From Lachnospiraceae bacterium (GTDB lineage Bacteria; Bacillota; Clostridia; Lachnospirales; Lachnospiraceae): a DNA stretch of 64,000 bases. How positions within the stretch are numbered: the first letter of the stretch is position 1; each line of letters begins with the position of its first letter. Made by a program: the position numbers and the translations under genes. Positions 1-8,605 of this stretch are shown piece by piece. Where the stretch lies: contig JAFQBM010000005.1 in NCBI GenBank assembly GCA_017399685.1, forward strand, positions 62,001 to 126,000. The letters are read 5' to 3'. The notes beneath the pieces were generated by a model. It had not been told where the DNA came from, made no database searches, and saw only the letters and a list, made by a program, of their open reading frames with translations.

Positions 1-2
1 TA

Positions 3-1187
3 TTATCTGATGGTGGTGTTCACAGCCATAACACACATTTATATGGTTTATTAGAGCTTGCAAAGAGAAACGGAATTGAAAATGTATATGTTCATGTTTT
101 CTTAGACGGACGTGATACTGCTCCAAATTCAGGAAAGGGATTTGTAGAAGAATTACAGGCTAAGATGGATGAAATGGGAGTAGGTAAAATTGCCAGTGTA
201 TCCGGACGTTACTACGCAATGGATCGTGATAACAGATGGGACAGAGTTCAAAAAGCTTACGACGCTTTGGTTCTTGGTGAAGGGGAAGAAGCAGCTTGTG
301 GAATCTGTGCAGTTGGTAATTCCTATAAGAAGGATGTATTGGATGAATTCGTAGTACCTACGGTTGTAAAGGAAGATGGTAAACCGGTTGCTACCATTAA
401 GGAAAACGATTCTGTTGTATTCTTTAACTTTAGACCGGATAGAGCAAGAGAAATTACAAGAACTCTTTGCGATGAAAGCTTTGACGCATTTAAGAGAGAC
501 TTTATGAAAATTGTGTTTGTTGCATTTACAGATTATGATGCAACCATTGAAAATAAAGAAGTAGCATTTAAGAAAGAGTCTATCACAAATACCTTTGGTG
601 AATTTTTAGCTGCCAATGGTAAAACTCAGTTAAGACTTGCAGAAACTGAAAAATATGCACACGTTACCTTCTTCTTTAATGGTGGTGTGGAAGAACCAAA
701 TCCAGGTGAAGAACGTTCTTTGGTAAAATCACCAGCAGTTGCCACTTACGATTTACAACCGGAAATGAGCGCACCAGAAGTTGGTTCAAGATTGGTAGAT
801 GCGATTAAGTCTGATAAGTATGATGTTATTATTGTAAACTTTGCAAATCCTGATATGGTTGGACATACCGGAGTAGTAGATGCAGCAGTGAAGGCAGTAG
901 AAGCAGTAGACACCTGTGTTCAGAATGCAGTAGATGCGATTAAGGAAGTTGGTGGACAGATGTTTATCTGTGCAGATCACGGAAATGCAGAACAATTAAT
1001 TGATTATGATAACGGTTCACCATTTACTGCCCATACCACCAACGAAGTTCCATTTATTTTGGTAAATGGTGGAGATTATAAGTTAAGAGAAGGTGGTTGT
1101 TTAGCAGATATCGCTCCAACTCTAATCGAATTAATGGGAATGGAACAACCAAAAGAAATGACAGGAAAGTCTTTACTTGTAAAATAA
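3..1187 (+). CDS. gpmI: 2,3-bisphosphoglycerate-independent phosphoglycerate mutase (5' end missing)
   Basis: Cofactor-independent, metal-dependent enzyme that interconverts 3- and 2-phosphoglycerate in cytosolic glycolysis. The reading frame is open from the first bases of the window, so the N-terminus, including the phosphoserine region, lies outside. The visible 394 residues begin with the SDGGVHSH motif and contain DGRDT, the metal-binding CADHGNAE stretch and the HTTNEVPF motif near the C-terminus, all typical of the alkaline-phosphatase-superfamily mutases (about 510 residues in full). An internal ATG at 165 is not the start, because homology-like sequence continues upstream of it. secG follows after about 125 bp with its own promoter; the gpmI-secG-rnr-smpB order is common in clostridia. 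Confidence 0.96.
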   Translation, partial: LSDGGVHSHNTHLYGLLELAKRNGIENVYVHVFLDGRDTAPNSGKGFVEELQAKMDEMGVGKIASVSGRYYAMDRDNRWDRVQKAYDALVLGEGEEAACGICAVGNSYKKDVLDEFVVPTVVKEDGKPVATIKENDSVVFFNFRPDRAREITRTLCDESFDAFKRDFMKIVFVAFTDYDATIENKEVAFKKESITNTFGEFLAANGKTQLRLAETEKYAHVTFFFNGGVEEPNPGEERSLVKSPAVATYDLQPEMSAPEVGSRLVDAIKSDKYDVIIVNFANPDMVGHTGVVDAAVKAVEAVDTCVQNAVDAIKEVGGQMFICADHGNAEQLIDYDNGSPFTAHTTNEVPFILVNGGDYKLREGGCLADIAPTLIELMGMEQPKEMTGKSLLVK

Positions 1188-1248
1188 AACAATAGAAGAT
1201 ATTTCATGATAATAAAATAAGCCGGAATGTTTGAAAGTTAAAATTTAG

Positions 1249-1277
1249 TTGAAATTTCTGGTTTGATATGATATCAT
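1249..1277 (+). promoter_or_regulatory. Putative sigma-A promoter for secG
   Basis: TTGAAA (1249-1254) and TATCAT (1272-1277) are separated by 17 bp, 36 bp upstream of the secG start. The prediction comes from motif and spacing only. Confidence 0.5.
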
Positions 1278-1313
1278 GAAGTTTATTGTGGACAACCGAG
1301 GAGGTGGAAGGAA

Positions 1314-1550
1314 ATGAAATTAGCAGTAACAATTATTTTTATGATAGTTTGTGTTTTATTATCAGTTGTTGTATTGATGCAGGAAGGTAAGTCTGGTGGA
1401 CTTGGTGCTATTAGTGGATCTACAGAATCTTCCTACTGGAATCAGATTAAGGGACGTACAGCAGAAGGAAAATTAGAAAGATTTACCATTATCTTGGCTG
1501 TATTATTTTTCGCATTAGCGGTATTACTAAATACTGGATTATTAAAATAA
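1314..1550 (+). CDS. secG: Protein translocase subunit SecG
   Basis: Small membrane subunit of the SecYEG translocon that assists SecA-driven protein export. The 78-residue protein has two hydrophobic segments (about residues 2-20 and 56-75) flanking a polar Gly/Ser-rich loop with the QEGKSGGLGAISG pattern typical of SecG. The start is set by a strong GAGGAGGTGG ribosome site just upstream. It is followed by an intrinsic terminator, so it appears to be a short transcript between gpmI and rnr. The length is normal for the family. Confidence 0.95.
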   Translation: MKLAVTIIFMIVCVLLSVVVLMQEGKSGGLGAISGSTESSYWNQIKGRTAEGKLERFTIILAVLFFALAVLLNTGLLK

Positions 1551-1570
1551 TTCCAATACTTCAAAAGAAA

Positions 1571-1600
1571 AACTGTCATTTCTATATGGCAGTTTTTTTC
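1571..1600 (+). terminator. Intrinsic terminator after secG
   Basis: An AACTGtCAT / ATGgCAGTT stem (one G-T pair) is followed by a run of seven Ts. It lies about 20 bp after the secG stop. Confidence 0.85.
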
Positions 1601-1677
1601 TTTTTATGGTATGATATAAAAAATGGGATTTTCTGTGAATTTCCAAAGAAAAACGATTCATGGAACGGAGGGTTATT

Positions 1678-3861
1678 ATGTTAGAAAAAGAAGTATTACA
1701 AGAGAAAAAAGACTTGATTATGGAACTTATGAATGATAGTAAGTACAAACCTTTGAAATTGAAAGAACTTGCTTATTTTATGCAGGTACCTGAGGCTTCG
1801 AAGAAAGATTTTGAATTTGTTTTGGAGGAACTAATAAAAGAGGGGAAAATTGAAGTTACACCAAAGGGAAAATACCAAAAAACGAACTCTGATTTGATTC
1901 TGGGAGTTTTTGATGGGAATCAGAAGGGATTTGGATTTGTAACAGTAGAAGGAGAAAAAGAAGATTATTTTATTCCTGAAAATGCCATACATGGAGCACT
2001 TCATAAAGATAAGGTGCTTATCAGTGTAGATTCCAAAACCCACGGAAAACGAAAAGAAGCATCCATTGTGCGGATTGTGGAACGTGGTTTTACAGACCTG
2101 GTGGGAACATATCAGAAAAATAAGAATTTTGGATTTGTCATACCGGATAATCCAAAATATAACAAAGATATTTTTGTGCCAAATAATTGTTCCAATGGGG
2201 CAGTTACTGGTCATAAAGTAGTAGTAAGGATTACGGATTTCGGAAACAAAAACCGAAAACCGGAAGGAAAAATCATGGAAATCATTGGACATGTCAATGA
2301 TCCGGGAACGGATATTATGTCTGTGGTAAAAGCATTTGATTTGCCGGTAGAGTTTCCTAAAACCGTAATGAAACAGTTAAATTCCATTCCGGATGAAGTG
2401 GATTCTAAGGATATGGCAGGAAGAATGGACATCCGTGATTGGATGATGGTAACCATTGATGGGGAAGATGCGAAAGATTTGGACGATGCCATTACTATCC
2501 AGAAGAAGGAAAATGGCTATCTGTTAGGAGTTCATATTGCAGATGTGTCTCATTATGTAACAGAAAAATCTCCTTTGGATGAGGAGGCATTAAAACGTGG
2601 TACCAGTGTTTACTTGGTGGATAGAGTCATTCCTATGCTGCCACATAAATTATCCAATGGAATCTGCTCTTTGAATCAGGGCGTAGACCGTTTAGCATTA
2701 AGCTGTATTATGGAAATTGATACTACAGGAAAAGTAGTAGGACACAAAATAGCAGAGACGGTGGTAAATGTTGACCGTAGAATGACATACACTGCTGTAA
2801 AGAAGATTATTGAAGATCAGGATAAAGAAACTATGGAGGAATATAAGGAATTTGTTCCGATGTTTCTTTTGATGAAAGAACTGGCAGACATTTTGAGGGA
2901 AAAAAGAAGACAAAGAGGTTCTATTGATTTTGATTTTCCGGAATCTAAAATTATTCTGGATGAAAAAGGAACTCCAATCGATATCTTCCCATATGAAAGA
3001 AACAGTGCTACGAAAATCATTGAGGATTTTATGTTGATTGCTAATGAAACCATTGCACAGGATTATTTCTGGCAGGAAGTACCTTTTGAGTATCGTACCC
3101 ATGAGGCTCCGGATCCCGAAAAACTGGATAAGCTAAGTGTTTTAATCAATAATTTTGGTTATTATTTGAAATCTGCGGGAGAAGATATTCATCCGAAAGA
3201 ATTTCAAAAATTGTTGGCAAAGATTGAAGGAACCAATGAAGAAGCTTTAATCAGCAGATTAACCTTACGTTCCATGAAGCAGGCGAGATATACCACATCT
3301 TGTAACGGGCATTTTGGATTGGCAACGAAGTATTACTGTCATTTTACTTCTCCAATTCGAAGATATCCGGATTTACAGATACATCGTATTATTAAGGAAA
3401 ATCTTCATGGAAATCTTACGCCAAAACGAATTTCACATTATACTAAAATTTTGGATGGAGTAGCAGATGCCAACAGTAAATGTGAAAGAAGAGCCGATGA
3501 AGCGGAAAGAGATGTAGAAAAACTAAAGAAATGTGATTATATGTCAAGAAGAATCGGTCAGGTTTACGAAGGTGTGATTTCATCTATTACGAGTTGGGGT
3601 ATGTATGTAGAACTTCCAAATACCGTAGAAGGTATGATACATGTTACCAGTATGATAGACGATTACTACTATTATGATGAAGAAAAGTATGCTATGATAG
3701 GACAGGAAACACATAAAGAGTATCATCTGGGTGAGAAGGTAAAAGTCAGGGTTATGGATACAGATAAAATTGCCAAAACCATTGATTTCGAACTTTTCGA
3801 AGAAGGTGAAGATGAGGCTTTCCTTGAATATATGCGACAACTAAACATGCATAAAGATTAA
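1678..3861 (+). CDS. rnr: Ribonuclease R
   Basis: Processive 3'-5' exoribonuclease (RNB/RNase II family) that degrades structured RNA and, with SmpB and tmRNA, non-stop mRNAs. The order in the 727-residue protein is: N-terminal winged helix (about 1-65), two cold-shock OB folds (about 75-220), the RNB catalytic domain (about 240-575) with the DAKDLDDAI aspartate cluster, and a C-terminal S1 domain (about 635-715). An in-frame ATG at 1660 is rejected as start because the GGAGG at 1665-1669 is the ribosome site for the ATG at 1678. The protein is shorter at the C-terminus than proteobacterial RNase R and lacks a long Lys-rich tail. Co-location with smpB and ssrA fits a shared quality-control role. 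Confidence 0.96.
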   Translation: MLEKEVLQEKKDLIMELMNDSKYKPLKLKELAYFMQVPEASKKDFEFVLEELIKEGKIEVTPKGKYQKTNSDLILGVFDGNQKGFGFVTVEGEKEDYFIPENAIHGALHKDKVLISVDSKTHGKRKEASIVRIVERGFTDLVGTYQKNKNFGFVIPDNPKYNKDIFVPNNCSNGAVTGHKVVVRITDFGNKNRKPEGKIMEIIGHVNDPGTDIMSVVKAFDLPVEFPKTVMKQLNSIPDEVDSKDMAGRMDIRDWMMVTIDGEDAKDLDDAITIQKKENGYLLGVHIADVSHYVTEKSPLDEEALKRGTSVYLVDRVIPMLPHKLSNGICSLNQGVDRLALSCIMEIDTTGKVVGHKIAETVVNVDRRMTYTAVKKIIEDQDKETMEEYKEFVPMFLLMKELADILREKRRQRGSIDFDFPESKIILDEKGTPIDIFPYERNSATKIIEDFMLIANETIAQDYFWQEVPFEYRTHEAPDPEKLDKLSVLINNFGYYLKSAGEDIHPKEFQKLLAKIEGTNEEALISRLTLRSMKQARYTTSCNGHFGLATKYYCHFTSPIRRYPDLQIHRIIKENLHGNLTPKRISHYTKILDGVADANSKCERRADEAERDVEKLKKCDYMSRRIGQVYEGVISSITSWGMYVELPNTVEGMIHVTSMIDDYYYYDEEKYAMIGQETHKEYHLGEKVKVRVMDTDKIAKTIDFELFEEGEDEAFLEYMRQLNMHKD

Positions 3862-3927
3862 AATCTATCATGGCAGATGAGAAAAGGTAGAAGTAAGAGA
3901 GAAAGAAAATATAGGAAAGGATAAAAT

Positions 3928-3959
3928 GCAAACACATATCGTTCAATCTTTGTGTTTGC
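3928..3959 (+). other. Hairpin between rnr and smpB
   Basis: A perfect 9-bp inverted repeat (GCAAACACA / TGTGTTTGC) with a 14-nt loop. No U-tract follows, so it is not a standard terminator. It could be an mRNA processing or stability element between the two cotranscribed genes. Confidence 0.45.
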
Positions 3960-4006
3960 GCCTCATATAAAAAGTGGGAGTTTCTACTTGAGGCTTGGTA
4001 CAAACT

Positions 4007-4480
4007 ATGGCAAAAGAAACATCAGCAAATAAATTAATTGCCAATAATAAAAAAGCATATTTTGACTATTTTATTGAAGAAACTTTTGAAGCCGGAATTG
4101 AGCTACACGGAACAGAAGTGAAGTCACTGCGTATGGGACATTGTAGTATCAAAGAATCTTTTATTGAAGTGGATAATGGGGAAGTGTTTATTCATCAAAT
4201 GCATATCAGCCCTTATGAAAAAGGTAATATTTTCAATAAAGATCCTTTAAGAGTAAAAAAGCTTTTACTTCATAAAAGTGAGATTCATAAGATTTTAGGA
4301 CAATCAAAAATGAAAGGTTATACCGTAGTACCTTTGAAGGTATATTTTAAAGGAAGTTTAGTTAAGGTTGAGATTGCATTAGCAAGAGGTAAGAAATTAT
4401 ACGATAAGAGAGAATCGATTGCAAAGAAAGACCAGCAAAGAGAAGCTATGAAAGACTTTAAGATTCGTAATCTTCAATAA
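4007..4480 (+). CDS. smpB: SsrA-binding protein SmpB
   Basis: Binds the tRNA-like domain of tmRNA and delivers it to stalled ribosomes in trans-translation. The 157-residue protein has the OB-fold signatures [12 protein letters not shown] near residue 10 and [13 protein letters not shown] near residue 30, and the basic C-terminal tail ([10 protein letters not shown], then KDFKIRNLQ) that enters the decoding centre. A TTG at 3995 is open in frame, but the family N-terminus (MAKE...NKKA) supports the ATG at 4007. It follows rnr by 145 bp, with a hairpin between, and its RNA partner ssrA lies 1.6 kb downstream. Confidence 0.96.
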   Translation: MAKETSANKLIANNKKAYFDYFIEETFEAGIELHGTEVKSLRMGHCSIKESFIEVDNGEVFIHQMHISPYEKGNIFNKDPLRVKKLLLHKSEIHKILGQSKMKGYTVVPLKVYFKGSLVKVEIALARGKKLYDKRESIAKKDQQREAMKDFKIRNLQ

Positions 4481-4530
4481 CAATAAGAAAAAACAAAGGA
4501 ATAAAGGTTTTATCAGAATGGAGGAAAACA

Positions 4531-4968
4531 ATGAGTCAGGAAAAAGTAGATAAGAAAAAGTATGAAAAAACACACAGAAAGGAAATCATGAAAAAAGAGA
4601 AGAGGAAAAAAATAATAACGAATTTCATTGTAACTCTTCTTCTTTTAGCAGTCATAGGTGCATTAGGATATGATGTGTATAAGAAAAATTCTGAAAAGGA
4701 ACAGGATACGGTTCAATTAACAGAAGAGGAATTGGAAGCATTACTGGAACAATTAAATGCAAGTACCGTAGATGGAGAAAATACAGCAGAAGCAACAGAG
4801 GGAACGGGCAGTACAGAAGAAGCTGGAAGTACCAAAGAGAATAGTGGAGATATTCAGGCAGATGTTACGAATAACCAAGAGACAGCAGAAACCACTACAG
4901 AACAGGTATCGACTCAGGATGTAATAGAAGATACCACTGAACAAGTGACTTCACAGGAAGAGGAATAG
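4531..4968 (+). CDS. Hypothetical single-pass membrane protein, acidic Thr-rich tail
   Basis: Not recognised. The 145-residue protein has a strongly basic N-terminus (about 1-30, Lys/Arg clusters), one hydrophobic membrane segment (about 32-50) and a long low-complexity exterior part rich in Glu, Thr, Gly and Gln. By the positive-inside rule the C-terminal part should be outside. A GGAGG ribosome site precedes the ATG. It lies 50 bp after smpB and 16 bp before the next gene, suggesting cotranscription. The disordered tail resembles cell-wall-spanning linkers, but there is no sorting signal or enzymatic domain. Confidence 0.75.
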   Translation: MSQEKVDKKKYEKTHRKEIMKKEKRKKIITNFIVTLLLLAVIGALGYDVYKKNSEKEQDTVQLTEEELEALLEQLNASTVDGENTAEATEGTGSTEEAGSTKENSGDIQADVTNNQETAETTTEQVSTQDVIEDTTEQVTSQEEE

Positions 4969-4984
4969 AAAGAAAGTATAAGTT

Positions 4985-5860
4985 ATGGAGTATTACTTGC
5001 AACGGTTAAAACAAGGCTTAGTGATACCGGATAGTTATGATGAATGGAAGGAATATCGTAATCAGGTTACGGAATTTATCTTGGCACATCAAAATAAGGA
5101 CACGATTGTTATTTTGGGTGCCGGTCCTTCCAATGATATCGATTTAGGTAAATTGAGTCAATATTATGAAGAAATTTATTTGATAGATAATCGGGAAGAA
5201 GCTTTACAAGAGGCGATTCGGACATACCAGTTGGAAGATAATCCGAAAATAAAGCTTTTGGTAAGTGATTTTTGGAAGTTTCCGGATATGGCATTGGAAG
5301 GCTTAGAGGAGTGTCTGGCACAAAAAGAAGGTAGTATTTTTGTTAGTGGGTATTTAGAAGAAATGCAGGCATGGGCATATGAAAATACAATCTATCCGGA
5401 GATAAAGAAAAATGCGGAAGTTGTTGTATTAGGACTTCATTCACAGTTTAATAGTTGTATCGCTGCTCTGTTTCATTATTACAAAGATAAGTATAATGAG
5501 CCAGAAATGGAGTCTTTATTTTGTCTGTTACGAAAATGGAATGAGGTTGCTGTTAGAAAATTTCATGAATATTTATTTTCTAATTTTTCTTCTTTTTATT
5601 TTGGTTATGAATACTCCTCTTATGAAAATGAGTCAGAATATGCAAAACTTAAAGAAGTGGTATCCCTTTTTATGAAGGGGATGGGGCAGCATGCAAAAGA
5701 AATTAATGTGGCACGAGTTGATGGTGCTTATGAAGCAGAAGAGGATTTATCGAAGCTTGTGTGGGAGAAGAAAGTGGAGATTTTATCTATGAAATATGAT
5801 TTTTGGAATTTTACAAGAGACAAAGGATATTTAATGTGTTTATATTATATAGAAAAATGA
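4985..5860 (+). CDS. Hypothetical Rossmann-fold (methyltransferase-like) protein
   Basis: A 291-residue soluble protein of unknown function. Residues 40-75 contain the glycine-rich VILGAGPSNDIDL loop followed about 20 residues later by an acidic strand end (YLIDNREEA), the layout of the SAM-binding region in class I methyltransferases. No catalytic or substrate-binding motif could be named, and the second half (Tyr/Phe-rich, about 180-290) is unfamiliar. It directly follows the acidic membrane protein (16 bp) and precedes ssrA. A SAM-dependent methyltransferase is the best guess; a generic nucleotide-binding Rossmann protein is the alternative. Confidence 0.65.
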   Translation: MEYYLQRLKQGLVIPDSYDEWKEYRNQVTEFILAHQNKDTIVILGAGPSNDIDLGKLSQYYEEIYLIDNREEALQEAIRTYQLEDNPKIKLLVSDFWKFPDMALEGLEECLAQKEGSIFVSGYLEEMQAWAYENTIYPEIKKNAEVVVLGLHSQFNSCIAALFHYYKDKYNEPEMESLFCLLRKWNEVAVRKFHEYLFSNFSSFYFGYEYSSYENESEYAKLKEVVSLFMKGMGQHAKEINVARVDGAYEAEEDLSKLVWEKKVEILSMKYDFWNFTRDKGYLMCLYYIEK

Positions 5861-5963
5861 TAATGAAACGAGAATATGAAAGCGAATTGTCGTGCTATTA
5901 GAATGAAATCTGTAAAAGCTGAGATTTTGTAAGATAAAGTTAAATTTTGTATGGAAAAAAGTA

Positions 5964-5992
5964 TTGACAAACAAAAGATATTGTTATAGATT
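5964..5992 (+). promoter_or_regulatory. Putative sigma-A promoter for ssrA
   Basis: A consensus TTGACA (5964-5969) is followed after 17 bp by TAGATT (5987-5992), about 80 bp upstream of the mature tmRNA 5' end. A short 5' leader removed by processing would be expected. Confidence 0.6.
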
Positions 5993-6070
5993 AATAGCTA
6001 CGGATGATTATTTCACTGAGATGGGAAGTACATTGTGAGATATGTTGTAATCATCGAATTTAAAGAACAG

Positions 6071-6406
6071 GGGGATGTAAAGGTTTCGACAGGCTTAAGG
6101 AAAATGGTGAAGCTATTCGTATGCAATGCGTCAAATGGCAAATTAAAAATAAACGCTGAAGAAAATTTAGCATACGCTGCCTAATGGCAGCTGTCTGACC
6201 TAAGACACCTACATCTTAGGACCCAGGCATCGACCTTGTAGGAAACGACATATGTTAAGCTTTGCGCATATGGGCGTATCATGAAGCTACCAAGATTATG
6301 ACGGTGTTCATTCCGGCTTAGTTGAGGGAAACTTAAAGAATGAACTATAATAGTAGAAGAACATTGGAATTGGGTTTGGACACGAGTTCGACTCTCGTCA
6401 TCTCCA
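6071..6406 (+). ncRNA. ssrA: Transfer-messenger RNA (tmRNA)
   Basis: tmRNA rescues ribosomes stalled on non-stop mRNA and adds a degradation tag. The 5' end GGGGATGTAAAGGTTTCGAC and the 3' part with the T-loop TTCGACTCTCG are the canonical tRNA-like halves. GGGGATG (6071-6077) pairs with CATCTCC (6399-6405) as the acceptor stem with one G-U pair, leaving A6406 as discriminator; CCA is not encoded. The tag reading frame ends at the TAA at 6182-6184. Its peptide ends in NAEENLAYAA, and if GGC at 6137 is the resume codon the tag is KLKINAEENLAYAA after that residue. The resume position is inferred; the 3' end of the tag frame is clear. Confidence 0.96.
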
Positions 6407-6410
6407 TTAA

Positions 6411-6436
6411 AACTCCTGCTTCGGCAGGAGTTTTTT
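6411..6436 (+). terminator. Intrinsic terminator of ssrA
   Basis: A 9-bp stem AACTCCTGC / GCAGGAGTT with a TTCG tetraloop, followed by six Ts, immediately after the tmRNA. Confidence 0.93.
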
Positions 6437-6438
6437 CA

Positions 6439-6467
6439 TTTACAAAGACTTAGGAATCGATTATACT
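6439..6467 (+). promoter_or_regulatory. Putative promoter for the lipoprotein gene at 6509
   Basis: TTTACA (6439-6444), a 17-bp spacer and TATACT (6462-6467), directly after the ssrA terminator and 41 bp before the coding start. Confidence 0.5.
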
Positions 6468-6508
6468 ATAAGTAAGAGAAGGAATGGAAAAAGAAAGGAA
6501 TTCAAAAG

Positions 6509-7006
6509 ATGAAGAATTGGAAGAAACTCTTTATTATCGCAGGGATAGCCTTTATGGTGACAGGATGTGGTAATAAAGATGAAGATACCATAAAGGATGA
6601 CATCATTCATTATGTAGAACAGACGAATGAAATTGCAGACCTTAAGAATCAGGCAATTATCACTTATAATGATGTTTGTGCTGATGCGGAAGGGATGGAG
6701 AAAGAAGAACTTTTGAAATGCTTGCAGACAGAAGTTATAAATAAACTGGAAGAATATGAAATGGAATTATCCGAAGTAACAGTAAATACGCAGGAATTGG
6801 AAGAATTAAAAAAGACATTGCAGCAGATTGTGTCAGAACAAAAACAAGATGTGCAGGCTACCATGGAAGCATTAGAGGGATATGAACCGGATGTAATAGA
6901 CGATATTAATTTATCTATTGAAGAAAATAAAAAGGCATATGAGGAATATATGACACAGTTAAAGGACTATGCTAAAAAGTATAGTATTCACATTACAGAA
7001 GAATAA
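6509..7006 (+). CDS. Putative lipoprotein, coiled-coil
   Basis: A 165-residue protein with a lipoprotein signal peptide: basic MKNWKK, a hydrophobic core, and the lipobox VTGC with the acylated Cys near residue 20. The mature part is acidic and almost wholly helical, with heptad-like Leu/Glu/Gln spacing (about 60-150) suggesting a coiled coil. There is no recognised domain. It would be anchored on the outer face of the membrane. It has its own promoter after the tmRNA terminator and is followed after 26 bp by another predicted membrane protein with a coiled coil. Function unknown. Confidence 0.75.
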   Translation: MKNWKKLFIIAGIAFMVTGCGNKDEDTIKDDIIHYVEQTNEIADLKNQAIITYNDVCADAEGMEKEELLKCLQTEVINKLEEYEMELSEVTVNTQELEELKKTLQQIVSEQKQDVQATMEALEGYEPDVIDDINLSIEENKKAYEEYMTQLKDYAKKYSIHITEE

Positions 7007-7032
7007 TAAAAGCTTAGAGAGGAGGAGTTTTT

Positions 7033-7605
7033 ATGGAAAAGAAAGAATATGTTGTTGGAAACTATGTTTTTCAATCTATGGAGCAGGCAAGACTAGCTGA
7101 AAAAGAAAAGAAAATGATTGAATTATTGGTTCAAAAAACGGATTTTAATAATAAAGATACGGTGAAAAGTGTTTATGATAATCTGGTTCAGAAGCAGTTG
7201 TTAAAAACACCGATTGGATATGATTTTATGAATCAATTACGGAAAGTATTATTGGAAGATTATCATATGCCACAGGAAGACGTTACATTTATTCCGGTTT
7301 CAATTCCTATGAAAACGAACTCTAAGACGATTTTGGAGGATGAAACTCTAAAAGATAAACTGAAAAAGATGACAAATCAAAAAAATACATTTGTTATCCT
7401 TACTACATTACTTACCTGTCTGGTTATCGGAATGTTTATGATAATTGCATTTAGTGACAATGTGGGATACATTAATACAGAGAATAAAATTTTAGATAAG
7501 TATTGTAAGTGGGAAGAAGAACTGAAAGAAAAAGAAAGTGAATTAAAGGAAAGAGAAGAAGCAATCCGGCAAAAAGAAATAGAAGCAGCTTTGAATCAGG
7601 AGTAA
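7033..7605 (+). CDS. Hypothetical membrane protein with C-terminal coiled coil
   Basis: Not recognised. The 190-residue protein starts after a GAGAGGAGGAG ribosome site. Residues 1-115 are soluble; one hydrophobic helix lies at about 118-138 and a charged Glu/Lys coiled coil (KEKESELKEREEAIRQKE pattern) occupies about 155-188. The pattern VGNYVFQSMEQARLAEKE at the N-terminus recalls proteins that read as 'field present in position, increment' domains, but no family can be named. It is likely in an operon with the lipoprotein 26 bp upstream. Confidence 0.7.
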   Translation: MEKKEYVVGNYVFQSMEQARLAEKEKKMIELLVQKTDFNNKDTVKSVYDNLVQKQLLKTPIGYDFMNQLRKVLLEDYHMPQEDVTFIPVSIPMKTNSKTILEDETLKDKLKKMTNQKNTFVILTTLLTCLVIGMFMIIAFSDNVGYINTENKILDKYCKWEEELKEKESELKEREEAIRQKEIEAALNQE

Positions 7606-7664
7606 GATAGAACTGTTTTTAAAACTTGATGCAGGAGGTAAGGGTATTTATATACTTTATGTAA

Positions 7665-7757
7665 GGGGCTGTCGTATTTAGAAATATTACGGAATATGGG
7701 TGTTTTGAAATGGATTACACCATATTGTGTATTATTTTTATTTGGTGCGACGGTCTC
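7665..7757. repeat. Imperfect palindrome upstream of the response regulator
   Basis: Outer arms GGGGCTGTCG (7665-7674) and CGACGGTCTC (7748-7757) pair over 10 bp with three G-T pairs, and an inner stem AATATGGgTG (7693-7702) / CACCATATT (7718-7726) pairs with one bulge. No U-tract follows. The left end GGCTGTCGTATTT resembles the end of the palindrome at 31823-31930. A weak TTGAAA-17-TGTATT promoter-like pair lies inside it. Confidence 0.45.
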
Positions 7758-7826
7758 TTTTCACAATTTTGACATAAATTTTTGAGATGCTAGGGAGGAA
7801 AGGGTGTCCCTGGAATGGAGGTTAAA

Positions 7827-8504
7827 ATGGAAAAATTAAAGATATTAGTGGTAGATGATGAAAGCAGAATGAGAATGCTGGTAAAGGATTTTTTAAAAAG
7901 GGATGGATATGAAGTACTGGAAGCATCAGACGGAGAAGCAGCTTTGGAAGTTTTTTTTCAGCAGGAGCAAAGTGACATCAGTTTAATTATACTGGATGTT
8001 ATGATGCCTAAACTGGATGGATGGGAAACATTAAAGGAGATTCGTAGATATTCAAATGTTCCTATTATCATGTTGACGGCAAAGGCGGATGAGAGGGATG
8101 AGTTATTGGGCTTTGAACTGGGGGTAGATGAATATATTTCGAAACCCTTCAGTCCAAAAATACTGGTTGCCAGAGTCAACGCGATTATAAGAAGAATTTC
8201 CAAATCACAAGAAGAAGGATACCATGTAGGTGGAATTGATGTGGATATTGCTGCCCATGAGGTGGAAATTGATGGAAATATCATAGATCTTAGTTATAAA
8301 GAATTTGAGCTTTTGGTTTACTTTTTAATGAATCAGGGGGTCGCATTGTCTCGAGAAAAAATATTAAACAATGTGTGGGATTATGATTATTTTGGAGATG
8401 CCAGAACCATTGACACTCATGTGAAGAAATTAAGAGCTAAATTAGGAGAAAAAGGCGAGTATATCAGAACAATCTGGGGGCTGGGTTATAAGTTTGAGAT
8501 ATAG
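7827..8504 (+). CDS. OmpR/PhoB-type DNA-binding response regulator
   Basis: Cytosolic transcription regulator of a two-component pair. The 225-residue protein has a receiver domain (about 4-120) with the acidic pair D10/D11, phospho-acceptor D57 (ILDVMMPKLDG), the conserved Thr region (MLTAKAD) and Lys in ISKPFSP. A winged-helix DNA-binding domain (about 130-224) ends in the typical TIWGLGYKFEI. An in-frame ATG at 7815 overlaps the GGAGG used by the ATG at 7827, so the latter is chosen. The kinase gene lies 100 bp downstream. The regulated genes are unknown; the lipoprotein at 10343 is a candidate by position only. Confidence 0.93.
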   Translation: MEKLKILVVDDESRMRMLVKDFLKRDGYEVLEASDGEAALEVFFQQEQSDISLIILDVMMPKLDGWETLKEIRRYSNVPIIMLTAKADERDELLGFELGVDEYISKPFSPKILVARVNAIIRRISKSQEEGYHVGGIDVDIAAHEVEIDGNIIDLSYKEFELLVYFLMNQGVALSREKILNNVWDYDYFGDARTIDTHVKKLRAKLGEKGEYIRTIWGLGYKFEI

Positions 8505-8605
8505 CAGGTTTATATTTTGAAATGATAAAACAGGTAAATATCAAAGCACGTAAGGTTTTGGTCTGGATTGTTATATGAATTTTACAGTATGGAGAACAGG
8601 GAGAT

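Noticed and set aside
1831-2292. Long minus-strand open frame across rnr
   Set aside because: Shadow of rnr: Phe/Ser/Ile-rich composition, no ribosome site and no recognisable domain. Many similar antisense frames across rnr, smc, infB and other genes were dismissed for the same reason.
3928-3959. Hairpin considered as rnr terminator
   Set aside because: No U-tract follows, and smpB lies close downstream; recorded only as a structure.
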